A stretch of 64,000 nt of DNA from Isoetes taiwanensis (Eukaryota; Streptophyta; Lycopodiopsida; Isoetales; Isoetaceae), in contig JAJEKV010000056.1 in the NCBI GenBank assembly GCA_021234155.1, positions 3,147,330-3,211,329 of the forward strand. Reading direction: 5' to 3'. The position numbers were made by a program, and so were the translations under genes. The notes beneath the pieces were generated by a model that had not been told where the DNA came from, made no database searches, and saw only the letters and a program-made list of their open reading frames with translations. Positions 22,027 to 33,782 of the stretch are shown here, piece by piece (within the stretch, counting starts at the first letter, position 1; the number at the start of each line of letters is the position of its first letter).

Positions 22027-22439
22027 ATAAGATACGTATATAACAAAGCGATGTGCTTTTTCATGGTACGATGGGAGAAGAAAAATCACAAATAAAAGAA
22101 TTGGGTAAGGGTGTGAAACCCTCCCACTGTATACATAGCAAATGCAGACCTTGTGTATGCATCAAAACATTAAGATGGTTGAGGCCACAAATTTCCCAAA
22201 CCAGATTTACAAATAAACTAAAAATAGAAGACGAAGAAGACCCAGTCTGTTTCGAGCACCGCACAAAGAACGACAGCTAAGTGAATAGTAACTAAGCATT
22301 GTCAATAGACGCACGCGATGGATGGTTGACTGTACTTACTACATGCAAACAAACATTAAACTAAATCTCCCTGCAGAATCATGCATCCTGCTCTCGAATC
22401 GCTCATTAGAAATCCGTCTCTAAAAATCAAAGCTGCTAA
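22027..22439. other. 5' flank of the glycosyltransferase gene
   Basis: Mostly a second copy of the 20572-20690 sequence, then unremarkable leader or promoter sequence. No convincing TATA box identified. Confidence 0.4.
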
Positions 22440-25400
22440 ATGAATAGAGGATCACCTTCTCTGACGCTCCGTTCATGCCAATTGCTTATGTTTACGGGCA
22501 GTTTTGCCTTCATTGTGTCAATAATATATATATTTTTAGTTCCTGCGAATCCGTCAACGTATACAGAAGTGGCTTCAAATCAAAGAAGCATCGGAAGAAA
22601 TCAAGTGAGAAATCCAATTTGGAAGCCACATATTGGGCAATGGTTCCTAGAATATAATGCCTCTGCTTCTATAGTTCGAGTCTCTGAGGTTAGTTCTTAG
22701 AAATTAGGCTTTTTGCATCTTGAATCATTCTTACATTTCTTTGGGGGGCTTAGCTAGTTAACGAAACGTGCATATGTAAGAAATGAACCTCTAACAAGCT
22801 CAAATTCAGAAGATTTTTAATGCGTGCAGAACCTTCACAACAAATCCTGCCATAAGCAATGCAGTGGCCATGGTGTATGCAATAAGGAGCTTGGAGAATG
22901 CCACTGCTTCCATGGTTATTCTGGTAAGCATCCATTGTACTTAAGGCTATTTCTTCACAATTATTGTGCTGTTCTTAGATAAAACTCTTACAGGCCAAGG
23001 ATGCGAGCAAGAACTAAATTTGGAGTGCAATAATCCCACTAGCAAGGAATGGCCTTATGGAAACTGGATAGTATCCCAGTGCCCAGCTTTTTGTGATAAA
23101 AGGAGGAGTTTATGTTACTGTGGAGAAGGTTCCATGTACCCACACAGGCCTGTAGCTGAAAGCTGTGGATTCCTAATGAAGTAGGGCTCTACCTTCCAAT
23201 TTGCAAAAATTTGCTGTAATTGCAACCATGCTGGATAGTGAACTTTTGATCATCTGCTCTTGCTTACATGTGCAGCGGAAGTGTTGTTGACTTGACTAGA
23301 GATGACTTCCACACGATATATGCTAACTCGAGCGCAGATGTCGGTTGGTGCAATGTAGATCCACAGGATTTTTATAGTGGCAAAGTGAAGATCAAACAGC
23401 AATGTTTTTGCAAGAATGGATGCACTGCAGGAGCACTGTGTGAGATCCCCACAGAATGCACATGCATAAATCAGTGTTCTGGAAATGGATTCTGTGGTGA
23501 TGGTTTTTGTCGTGTAAATAATCATTCCCTTGCTTTGTTTGTGCTCATAGTTAAGGAGCTTGAGTAACAATTGTTTGTCCATGCAGTGCAATGAAGGTTG
23601 GTTTGGTGTTGACTGTAGCATGCCTTCTTCACTTGCACCACTACAGAATCTGCCCGGTTGGCTTCGACCTGCAATTGCAGAAATTGGTAATAAGAACACA
23701 GCACATTTTCAGAAAAAGGATGCAGAGGAGGAGGAAGGCAATCTTACAATTTCCGTACAAAAACAGCATCCTCTGATTTATGTGTATGACTTGCCACCAG
23801 AGTTCAACAGCCATCTTTTTGAGGTAGACATTGCTGTTTTTAGGATAAGAGGTTAAATATACATGGATTAAACTTCCAAGTCATGCAGGGAAGCCACTAT
23901 CGTCTTGAATGCGTAAACAGGATCTATAATGCTGATAACTCTACCCAATGGACATACCAACTCTATGGATCTGAGGTACTTTATCTTGCCACTGTGCATA
24001 TATATTAGATGTTCAAGGCGTTAATATTGACTGCTGTATAGAAATGATGTTTGCAAAGCCTTATTGCAACAGATTGCTATATATGAAAGCCTTCTTGCAA
24101 GCCCCCATCGAACGATGAATGGTGAAGAAGCCGATTACTTCTATGTGCCTATATTGGGGTCGTGTGCTATAGCACGGGCAGATGATGCCCCTCACTTTAC
24201 CACACAGGTTCTCATAGTGCTTCACTTCAGAGATTCCCAAATATAAGCTCTCTGTCACTTGTCCACACCCTATTTAGTGTGAAAATTCACTGTCCTCTCT
24301 GCTCCTTACAGGAACATTTGCATCTTAGAATCTATTATTCAGCAGACATGTATAAAAAAGCATACAAATACATCAAAAAAACCTACCCCTACTGGAAGCG
24401 TCATCAAGGGCGAGATCATATCTGGGTAGGCTCTCTTTATCATGGTTATATAGTGCCAAAGCTTTGGAGACTTATAATCCTGTAATAACACAGTTATTTG
24501 CATGGGATGAAGGGGCATGCCCTGCCCCAAGGGAAATATGGAATAGCATGATGCTTTCTCACTGGGGCAACACAAACTTGAAGCATAAACTTTCTACAAC
24601 AGCCTATTTTCTGGATTTTTGGGAAGCAATTCCTGAAGAATTTCGCGGTGATCACCCTTGCTATGACCCAACAAAAGATCTGGTGCTACCTGCATGGAAG
24701 CTACCAAATCCAAAATTCATCAGTGAGAAGCAATATGCAAGGTAAGTTACCAGCCAGATTCATTCTTGCAACGATATCTCTTAAGCATGTTGAGTGCAGA
24801 CCAAGGAATGAACGTCCAACCTTATTTTACTTCCGAGGAAATCTAGGCGGTGCATATGACAATGGTCAAATAGAAGAAGGGTCTGCATCTTTCAAATAAG
24901 ACACATTTTTTGATGATTTAGACATGATTACTTACAATATCTCGTTTTAAATGCAGTTATAGTATTGGAATACGCCAGAAACTAGCAGCAGAATTTGGAT
25001 CCAGCCCAGATAGGAAAGGGAATCTGGGACGACAGGCTGCTCCAGACGTGATTTTTGCTAATAGGAGAATAGACGATTATGATTTGGAGCTATCCAAGTC
25101 TAGGTTTTGTGGAGTGTTTCCAGGTCATGGATGGAGTGGACGTATGGAAGATAGTATTCTCCATGGATGCATTCCTGTTATTATTCAGGCCAGTAGATCA
25201 TTATATTTCAAGAACTTTCTGACACAACATAAAAAATTTAACCCAATAAAGTTTGCTCAAATACAGGATGGGATCCATTTGCCTTATGAAAACGTTTTCG
25301 ATTATGATACCTTTGCAGTCCGAATCCCTGAAGATGACATACCCAATATGATCAACATACTTCGGGTAAGCCTGTGAAACTTGATCTGGGCCTGCTTTAG

Positions 25401-25768
25401 GTATAGCATTTGAACCCTAAACTCTTGATCTTTCAGAATATGACTGAAGAAGAGGTGGATGCAAAGCTGCAAGGAGTTCAAAATGTATGGCAAAGATTTG
25501 TGTACAGAGATGCGATTATATTAGAAGCAAGGAGGCAAATGGAATATAGAGGTTTTGTGCCTGACTGGGCGACCATGTATGGGCAACTTAGAGGAGATGA
25601 CGTTTTCTCTACTTTTATACAGGTAGTGTTATGTCTCAGCTTTTGTGACTCATGATCATTTTTTATTTATATAACAAGTTTGCGGTGGGGTTGTAGGTGT
25701 TGCTCTTTAAACTCCATAATGATCCATGGCGTCATAATTCAAGTTCTGTCATGGATATACCACATTAG
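22440..25768 (+). CDS. ExAD: GT47 exostosin-family glycosyltransferase with EGF-like modules
   Basis: Thirteen exons close in frame to 778 aa: 22440-22688, 22830-22923, 22994-23180, 23276-23513, 23587-23823, 23889-23975, 24073-24207, 24312-24425, 24494-24741, 24800-24880, 24957-25365, 25437-25622, 25697-25768. Residues about 14-37 form one membrane span, a type II Golgi anchor. EGF-like Cys clusters follow (CHKQCSGHGVC; CINQCSGNGFC), then the exostosin domain: HPLIYVYDLPPEFN, FYVPILGSC, GRDHIWLFAWDEGAC, EIWNSMMLSHWGNTN and FCGVFPGHGWSGRMED. Length and EGF-plus-GT47 architecture match Arabidopsis At3g57630 (ExAD), which arabinosylates extensins; substrate here is inferred. Oddities: a GTCTGC donor after exon 10, and 78 in-frame bases (25189-25266) within the GT domain that relatives lack. 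Apparently intact. Confidence 0.9.
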
Positions 25769-26640
25769 AAGTTTTTGAAGATGTACATTCTTTGTTTCTC
25801 CTAGATCTCTAAGGAAAAACATGATCATTAGGCATAGATACAAAGCAAGGAATTGTTCCCTCATTGCCTTTTTCTCATTTTAAGGTTGGACAGTTTTATA
25901 TTACAACATGGAAGATGGGTCGCCGGAATCAACCTGGTGCTGCCATGTGGCAGTCCCCTACACTCCGGAATGGAAAGAGGGGCTGCCATTCCGCTCAGCC
26001 GGTGAAGATCAAGATCAAGCCGGTGCAATCAGGAACAAGAATCGGTAAAAAAAACGCAGCTCCCATCTTCCATGTTGTGGGGGGAAGCAAATCGGTCCCC
26101 CCTTCCGCAGTGGGCAGGGGACTCGCTCCCGGCTGTCGCCGGTCGCGAGGCTCCCCCTGTCCACTGCGGAAGGGGGTCCCGATTTCCTTCCCCCCATACA
26201 TCTACACAAGAAGGTTACACATTTTTACAAATTGTTGAAGTTTGGACGTTTTTACAAAATGAAAGGGGAATTTTAACCAAGCATTATAGAAATGTCGGGA
26301 AAAGCCTTTGTAAGAATAAGCTTAACTCAGAGCAAAGCTCTCAGCTTATATCCAAAATATCCAAATGACTAGAGACCGAGACCAAGACAGTAAGTTTTAG
26401 CTTAAAAATATGTGAGGTAGCAGTCGCATTTGTTGTAAGTCTTTTAATTTTATGTCATATTCTGGTGTGCCATTTCTCCTACATATTGAAGCTTTGACAA
26501 TGCCAGCCCTAATTCAAGATGAGAGATATTAGACTCCATAATTTCCAGAAGCAAGGATCTAATCAATTTTGATGAAATGTAAGCATAGCACTTCTATTCG
26601 GAAGTTAAACCTGGAGGCATTTCTCATGGTGTGCTATTAC
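25769..26640. other. Intergenic, with GC-rich foldback
   Basis: 3' flank of the glycosyltransferase gene. The GC-rich part (25915-26200) holds the hairpin listed next; the rest shows nothing. Confidence 0.5.
26078..26196. other. Long GC-rich hairpin, arms about 44 bp
   Basis: The arms share GGGGGGAAG.AAATCGG, then CCCCCTTCCGCAGTGG and CAGGGG in inverse order on the other side (CCACTGCGGAAGGGGG), around a loop of roughly 28 bases. Base composition is unlike the AT-rich surroundings. Short ORFs on both strands here are by-products. Confidence 0.75.
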
Positions 26641-26650
26641 TAAACAATAA

Positions 26651-26760
26651 TAGAATAGAATAGAATAGAATAGAATAGAATAAAGTTTTTATCGTCCACG
26701 AAGGTCAATTGGCCTATGGGACTCAAAACAGTAATGGCATATCAATATTAAACAGTGATA
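26651..26760 (-). mobile_element. LINE 3' end with (TTCTA)n tail
   Basis: On the minus strand: CCCATAGGCCAATTGACC, TTCGTGGACGATAAAAAC, then six or more TTCTA units. The same block recurs at 37.75, 43.4 and 44.57 kb. Confidence 0.65.
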
Positions 26761-26769
26761 TAAAGATTT

Positions 26770-28456
26770 TATAACTTACAAAGTCATTGGAGGAAATTTT
26801 GTTCTACTTCTTTGCTGGACCTATAACTATTTCAGTTGTTTAGCAGTACAAGGACTTCACTTTCCACCCCAAAACTTACCCAGTAGATAATGTGCACATC
26901 ACTTTGGGAGGTAAGCACAATTTTTTGATGGCCTATTTGACTATTAATATTAACGAAGTTTTGTAAGCACATTAAAGCTCTCTTCAAAATCTCGGGCAAA
27001 GTTTCAATGCCGTATAAGTGAGATAGAAGTTAAAGCTTACATTAGTTATTCCAAAGCACTACAATTTTCTACTCCCATTTTGTTTGCACCAAAGCCAGCT
27101 GCACCTACTACATGTCTCCAGACATTTGCTCTTCTCACTTTTGGAGCATGTAGCAAGCATTGTGAAAGAGGTCAAATACTTCGGATCAAATCCCTAAGCC
27201 TTGGCTACGTCTTTATATTAAAACCCAAAGATGTCCCATAAGCAGATTTCTTAGACAGTAGCAAAATTGTTCAATGGAGGCATATTCAAGAAGCATAAAT
27301 GAGGACGACCTTATCTCTATCTCTAAGCTCACAGAAACTTAAAAATTATAGCAGAAGATACAACTTTAAGAAGCATCAAAGTACTATAGAAGCATCAAGT
27401 AGAAGCGCAACCACATCTCAACACATAAAAAAAAGGAATCAATTCACGGTGTTTATGGACTGGGCTGACGAATGTTCTTGGATCCGTACGAATTGCAGTG
27501 TGGAATGGATCCACCAGAATTATTTCAAAACACTTGTATGTAGGATCCTGCATATGAAAACATAAGAAAGCTTGAACATAACTTATTGAAGCTCAAGACT
27601 AACAGAAAGCATAAGTAGAAGCACCACTCTAATGACCGACCTGATCAGTAAAAATGCAACACTCTCTTAAGCCTTCAAGATGCCGCCCAGCTCATTCCTT
27701 GGCTAAAGAGCTAAGATTTATCTTGAACTTCAATTCGGTATCTTGAAAAACCTGAGAAAAAAATGATACTTAGTTTATTTGCATGATCCCAACGAGCTCA
27801 AGCGTCCTAATGATGTGCTTTACCTGCGGTCTACTCATGTTTAGTATCCGATCAAGCTTAGTGCGAAATGAGACTGGCAAATGAGACGGAGGAGAATCAG
27901 CTGAGGTGCAACAATAAGCTGAGCACAAAATTTCGTAGAGAACCAGCCAATCCTAATTTTTCCTTCTAGAGTTCTCATTGAATGCTGGCGGGCCAGTTCA
28001 AATTTTGCACTTAATTTCGTCAACTAGGATTCCGCAGGGGGAAACTTGGATCCGGGGGGGATGAAGGAACGCCGCATGTGGCGTTACATGCGGCGTTCCC
28101 TTGGCACAAATACCAACACAATCCCAAAATAAAAACCTTAGGCCCATATTCATATGCAAAAATACCGTTCGAAATACAACTAATTTGTGGCCGTTAGATC
28201 ATTAGATATGCCTAAAATATGCCTCAGATGCTCAAACCCATCCTCTTCCTAATGAATTGCCCATTAACAGGGGGGGCAATCCAGGCGTGATTACTAGTGC
28301 AGTTTATGGCTGTAATGGGGGTTTCTGTAAAAATACTAAGACATATACAAGGGGGTCTCCTTGCATGCCGACTCCTTGCATGTAGGTGCACAACTCCTAT
28401 ATACGATAGCTGCACCCCGTGGGAAATCCTCATTATGAAAATGGATATAGCAATTA
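26770..28456. other. Intergenic, nothing recognised but one hairpin
   Basis: No gene supported. The 14-bp perfect hairpin at 28066-28099 is listed separately. Confidence 0.5.
28066..28099. other. Perfect 14-bp hairpin
   Basis: GGAACGCCGCATGT (28066-28079) pairs exactly with ACATGCGGCGTTCC (28086-28099) around the loop GGCGTT. Confidence 0.75.
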
Positions 28457-29946
28457 GGCCCCTTTTCCACAACAGGTGGCATCTTATATTTATGAAGATA
28501 TCATTGGGCCACATAAGCACATAAGATAAGCTGGTTTTTCCATTGCAACTTATAAGACATGTCTTGCAGAAATTCCGTACAACTGTGGAGTCTTATTACA
28601 ACTGTGGAGTCTTATTTTTTTCCGAGGGAAAGCCCCCGCCACAAAATAAAACGTCTAATCCTATCCAATCAGAAGGTTTCTTCACCAAGAATTTAGGGTG
28701 TCAGAAAAAAAGGTTGGACACTTGGAATCGTTAATGCCAGAATGGAGGGGAGTCTTGGAATCGTTAACGCCACAAGCCGGATTGCCATAGCTGCGAACAT
28801 CAAAGAGATTGGATTGCCACAGCCCACTGCAAGTCGGAATGCGAGCTTCGATTCTTGCTCTGAGCTTTAAAGCCCTGTTTCGATGGTCATTCAAGCTTCC
28901 ATTCTTGCTTAAAAATCATCCAACTGATCTAAATCAAATTCGAGACCCATTTTGCAACCTGTCCGATCATTGCAGGTATTGATCACCAAAATCTGATAAT
29001 TTTGCAATTGTGATCTTTCTGGCAACCTATTTTCTGATAATGATTCTGGATATATGCTGCAACCTATTTTGCTCAGATAACTTGTCGGATAGCTTAAAAC
29101 AACCTGCCGGAACGAGTTACTCATCTAGATAAACATAATCGATAGATTTTGTAAAAGAGAACAGAATCGATAAACAGGGGAGAAATTCAGATGCAGACCT
29201 AAATAAGGAGAAGGGCAATCAGATGCATCAAATAATGTGTGTTTTCCATCACTGTCGATTGCTTCAAAAAATTTCTTATTTTCACGCTCCTTGAAAAGCT
29301 TCTTGTAGCGCTAAAAACAGTCATTAAGCCATAAGCTGGTCTCTCATTCTCTCATTCCACATAAGACTCTGTGTAGCACTTACCAAATTTCATCCTGATA
29401 TTGCAATAAGGGCATGCAGCGAATGGAATAGAAAAATCAAATGGGTCGATTAAATTTTGGATATGCAGCATAGATAAGCGTCTGAAAATCGAATTCGAGA
29501 CCCTATTTTGCTTCTGGGTTCAAGGTATGCACCAGAGATAAGCATGCAAACTTGCCGTAGTACTCTCCAAATGAATTCTGGTTAAACTACTATTTACCAC
29601 AGAACGGGATCTCTCTGCAAAGATTTTATGGCCCGGATTCTTACCAGTCTATGTTGTGAAGCAAAAGAATCGCAGGTCGAAGATTTTATGGCCTGGATTC
29701 TTACCAGTCGATGTTGTGAAGCAAAAGAATTGCAAGTCGATAGCAGGTCTCGGCTCTAAAGTCTAGAAATTGGTCATGGAAAACCCAGATTATAAGACAC
29801 GTCTTATCTTAATGGTAGATGTCTTATATTTTAAGCAATGGAAAATTGATTTCTTTAGAACATGTCATAGGCATGACATGGAGCCCAAAAGGGTGTCTTA
29901 TAAAAATGTGACAGCCATAAAATAAGACTGCTGTGGAAAAAGGGCC
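28457..29946. mobile_element. Non-autonomous PIF/Harbinger-type DNA transposon, 1.49 kb
   Basis: Terminal inverted repeats GGCCCCTTTTCCACAACAG (left) and GGCCCTTTTTCCACAGCAG (right, inverted) differ at two positions. TTA is duplicated on both sides (28454-28456 and 29947-29949), the 3-bp signature of PIF/Harbinger elements. Subterminal regions carry repeated ATAAGAC motifs, including palindromes AAGACATGTCTT (28554-28565) and TAAGACACGTCTTA (29793-29806), plausible transposase-binding sites. There is no transposase inside; decayed Harbinger-like coding pieces occur at 44-46 kb in this window. Confidence 0.75.
29620..29739. repeat. 60-bp tandem duplication
   Basis: Two adjacent copies beginning AAGATTTTATGGCC (29620-29679 and 29680-29739) differ at about four positions. 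They lie within the Harbinger-type element. Confidence 0.85.
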
Positions 29947-29949
29947 TTA

Positions 29950-30369
29950 CTTAAGATTGTTGCATCATCCTGATAACCATTTTGTCAATATTGTTTTGCT
30001 TTCACGTCCCCACCTCCCCACCTCCCCCCCTCCCCCCACCCCCAAATTTTTTTTTTTTGTGACTTCTTCCGCCTGCGAAGGAGCTTCCGGCGGCCATGGA
30101 TCTGTTTTGAGAAGAATGGTCCACGGATTTCCAAATTCCACGAATCGGCAGACGGAGGATATGAAGAACAGGGTTTTCAGTACGAATAGGTTTTCTAGTA
30201 ATGAACAGGGTTTCCAGCAGGAACAATGCTTCTGGAATAGGCAAATATAATAGGGCTTTCAGAATGGGCAGAAGAATAGGCTTCTGGAATCGATTAACTT
30301 TGGATCACGTGCTTTTTGCAAAAATGAAAAGCCCTTTTGCTTACAAAAATCACCGACAATATTCCTGGC
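29950..30369. other. Non-coding
   Basis: A C-rich then T-rich run near 30008-30060 and no supported gene. Confidence 0.4.
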
Positions 30370-30566
30370 TTCAGATTAAAATTGGAGGCATTCTGCCCGC
30401 TATTGGACCCCAGATGACAGAGTTAGATCTCAACAACAACATGTTCACAGGCTTCATTCCATCAATGACAGGAAGCTAGATTAACCTGCAGTATCTGGAC
30501 CTGTCATCAAATAAGCTGCGAGGGAGCTTACCGCGCAACTTGGGTTCTCTAGTTTCTATTCAGTAA
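30370..30566 (+). pseudogene. Leucine-rich-repeat fragment
   Basis: One frame reads GGILPAIGPQMTELDLNNNM, FTGFIPSMTGS, stop, then INLQYLDLSSNKLRGSLPRN and LGSL: two plant extracellular-type LRR units (LxxLDLSxNxLxGxLP). An in-frame TAG at 30477-30479 and the absence of other repeats or a kinase mark it as a fragment of an LRR receptor-like gene. Confidence 0.7.
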
Positions 30567-30569
30567 TGG

Positions 30570-32015
30570 CGATGACGATAGCAAATTCCAGGTTAATATT
30601 ATGATCTTAGTTTTTCTTCTGGAAGCAGCGAATGTAATAACAGGACCAAGGAGACAAGCCGGCTGAATGCATAAGAAGTGCGACCTGTAAATGCTGTGTG
30701 TTCATGCCGACATTTTGCTTGCAATAGGAGCGAACCTATTCAGGTTTATCTGAAGCATTTGGATCCAAAATCTGTGCCTTACATTTTGAAAAATTTCTTA
30801 CAGGTTAAAACAGGTTTATCCATATATAGTCTAGAAATATGATGTTGGTAGTTTCTGCAGCAAGGTCTTTGTGCAATAGAATTCTTGGTCGGTGCTGGCT
30901 GCCTTAGTTACTGCTATGATTAGGTTCAATACAAAATGAGGATATTGTTCCTTTAGCTTATGTGCAGAGTGCAGTATGTTGTAGATCGTCTAGTAGGTTA
31001 CCCTGTTAGCTAATTAGCTTCTAGATGATGGCTGCCCGCTCGCATGTTTGTGGAGTGTCTGTAGCATCTATCTGTTGGTTCTTATGATTCTGCAGCCTGC
31101 TTAGAAGTCTTGTGCTAAGGTTTAATTCCTTGCTATGACCATGAGCAATATAATGCTAGTCTATATTGATATAACAGAATTCAAAAACTCGTTAGTCTTG
31201 AGGCTTTATATGTTGCAGCTAATGGTAGTGCTTTCTCATTATCAGTATACGTGTATGGCTGGTTAACTTTAGAGCAGGATATGCTTGCATGCTCATGCAA
31301 AGTACAGGTTTTAGCTGCATGCCCACAAGACACTTAAATAATTACATGATGTAGCATGTCTTTTTGGCGCTCTGTATTATTTTTCTTTTGTAGAAGACCC
31401 TGCCTCTCACTTTATCTATTTAGATTTGGATTTGGTGTAAAAATCGAGATCCACAAAGAAGATTTGCAGAGATATTTTGAGCAGAATGAAACTATGTCTT
31501 TCAAGAATCACTCTGTCTCCAGCTCCGGTAAGGGGCTTAATGGTCTTCTAACTGCATTACCTGGAAGTTTTTGCAGAGCTTATAGATGAGATGAATGCCT
31601 ACAACTTATAGATGAGAATGAACGCCTACAACTACAGCTACAACTTAAAAGGAAATGTTTGAAAACAGGATTTTGGCAGCAAAGATCATTTCGTAGCTTC
31701 TTGGACTTGTGCAGAAGATTGGTCAAATATAGAAACACGAAGGCACGAGAAGGGTACAAAAGGAAAAAGGAATAGTAAAAGATAATGATTCAGTTGTTAC
31801 TCCCACAAACAGAGGGGGCCATAATACTGCATAGTAGGAAGGAAAAACAAGGGGGAAGTGGCATCAGGAAAAATTCAAAATTCAGAATGTTGGGAAAAGG
31901 ATGAATGGCAACGGGAAAAAATCCAGAATCCACAAAAGGAAAATGGATAAATGGCTCTAGAATGATGGAAGAAGAATCTGATAATAATAACATGCATTAG
32001 CGAGCCCATTACTAT
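30570..32015. other. Intergenic, nothing recognised
   Basis: A small reading frame near 31610-31775 (ENERLQLQLQLKRK) is too short and unsupported to call. Confidence 0.45.
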
Positions 32016-32019
32016 TAAG

Positions 32020-32506
32020 GTTTTTTCTCGAAAACCCTTCGGGGCGGGGTTTTTTAATCCTGATAATAATCGGCTTCACTAATATAGTCCAGGTCAGTGC
32101 GACTTTGTTGCCGTTGGGCACCACTATTGGGCACCAATACTATGCACAATAACTGTCGACACAGTGAGGGGAACCTCCAACTGGCCACCAGGATAGAGCG
32201 GGTACAACCTGCCGGCTGGTGCTCTATTTCCACATTGGAGTTTTGATGCACCATCATAATTTGACCCACTATTAAAGATGGGACAGTGGAATCCACAATG
32301 TGTACAGCTCAAAACTGTGGTCATGAAGCCAAATATAAGCGGGGTGCGGGTATCAATAGAAAATAAGATAAGCCCTACGAAAGGGCTACAATGAACCAAC
32401 ATGATGCGCTAGTAGCACCCCCCTGAGGGAGCTTGCCCATGCTACATCAGTCCAGGGGCCTCAGGGCACTAGGGACAATAATTTAATTCTATTCTATTCT
32501 ATTCTA
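32020..32506 (+). mobile_element. LINE 3' end with stem-loop and (TTCTA)n tail
   Basis: It begins with the block TTTTCTCGAAAACCC, TTCGGGGCGGGGTTTTTTAA seen at several LINE-like remnants, and ends with GGGGCCTCAGGGCACTAGG and four TTCTA-type units (32486-32506). No coding capacity remains. Confidence 0.55.
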
Positions 32507-32509
32507 ATA

Positions 32510-33240
32510 AAAAGCTGTTGATCATGAGCTCTCCTGATAACCATTTTCTCGATATTGTTTCGCTTTCACGTTTTTTCCTTTCTTAGTCTAACAAAAAACT
32601 GTTGATCATGAGCTCGCTTCATCAAATCAAAATGCTTAGTTTCAACAATATCAAATTTGCACTTTTTTTCTCCACTCAATTTGCTACCTTGAGTACTTTA
32701 ATACAAAAACATTAAAGGAAGTCATTGGAAGTAATGATGATGTTGAGAGTTCCATTGGTGATGCATGTCAAGTAAAGTCCAAGTAAAATAAGATCTAGCC
32801 TAGTCAAATAAATATAGAAAACAATGTGAAGATCTCTGCACAATGCAAATCCAGCCTTTGAGATATCCCTTTGAGATATACCAGCCATGCAGCTTTCCAT
32901 CAATCAATATGTTTTTCATACATTCAAAAAACTTTTGTCAGATCTGCCAAGTGTAAGTAAAAGAAATATAGTTTTTGTGCTTTTGTATATGTAGTGATGT
33001 CACAATAGCCTTTATAATGAATAATTGCTCTTGGCCCCATAGGAAAGCTCCGCCAGAACTGCCAAATCTGGTAAATAAACAGCTCCAAGTAGCCACTGTT
33101 TTTGGTTTTGTGGACATTAGACTCCCTTCCAAACCACAAAGGACAATTAAATATCTGAGGATTATTCCACCATACATGCTGCCAAAGATCGAGACACTCA
33201 CGTGAACCACAAAAGCTTGAAGTGTTTTTTTTTTCCCCTG
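32510..33240. other. Intergenic, nothing recognised
   Basis: AT-rich, no supported feature. Confidence 0.45.
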
Positions 33241-33244
33241 GAAG

Positions 33245-33288
33245 CTTAGCATATCCTGTTCTGGTTCTTTCTGCTTGGATATGCTAAG
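33245..33288. promoter_or_regulatory. Paired P1BS sites upstream of BTA1 copy A
   Basis: GCATATCC (33249-33256) and GGATATGC (33277-33284) both fit GNATATNC, the site bound by PHR-type MYB factors in phosphate starvation. They sit in a perfect inverted repeat (CTTAGCATATCC / GGATATGCTAAG) about 0.5 kb before the start codon. Confidence 0.6.
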
Positions 33289-33782
33289 AATATCTAGGCA
33301 CTTATGCCGCTTGTCCATATTTTTACATACAAATCTGGGCACCCACGAGTGCCTGATGTTCCTTGGTGGGCTGTTTCATTGGATCAAAACGTTGGAGGTG
33401 TGATTCAACTCCCCTCTCGTGCCGCAGATCTTGATCACGAGCGGATCTCTCTTCCACTTTGGCCCTTGCATTCTGCGTGTGGTCATTTTTAAACCTTCGA
33501 TCCTCGTAAGCTTCTTATATGGCATCAGCATCCTATGTTGCATTGGTTTTTAAGTCTAGCATTCCTTTGCTTTTGTTCGATATTGCATTGCGAGCACATT
33601 GTTTTGGACATCTATCATTTTTCAAGCTGACGTCTTTGTAGATTATTCTACTTTTCACAGAAAATTCAGAAGTTTTTCTCGCGATTAAGGTAATAAAGGG
33701 ATTTATTAGTGACATCTTTCTGCTTTGATTCAATCTCATCTAGCGAGTTTAATGTCTGTTGGCAGAAGTTCAGCATTACAAG

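Noticed and set aside
25995-26368. Overlapping proline- and arginine-rich ORFs on both strands
   Set aside because: They are created by the GC-rich hairpin at 26078-26196; both strands look alike because of the inverted repeat.
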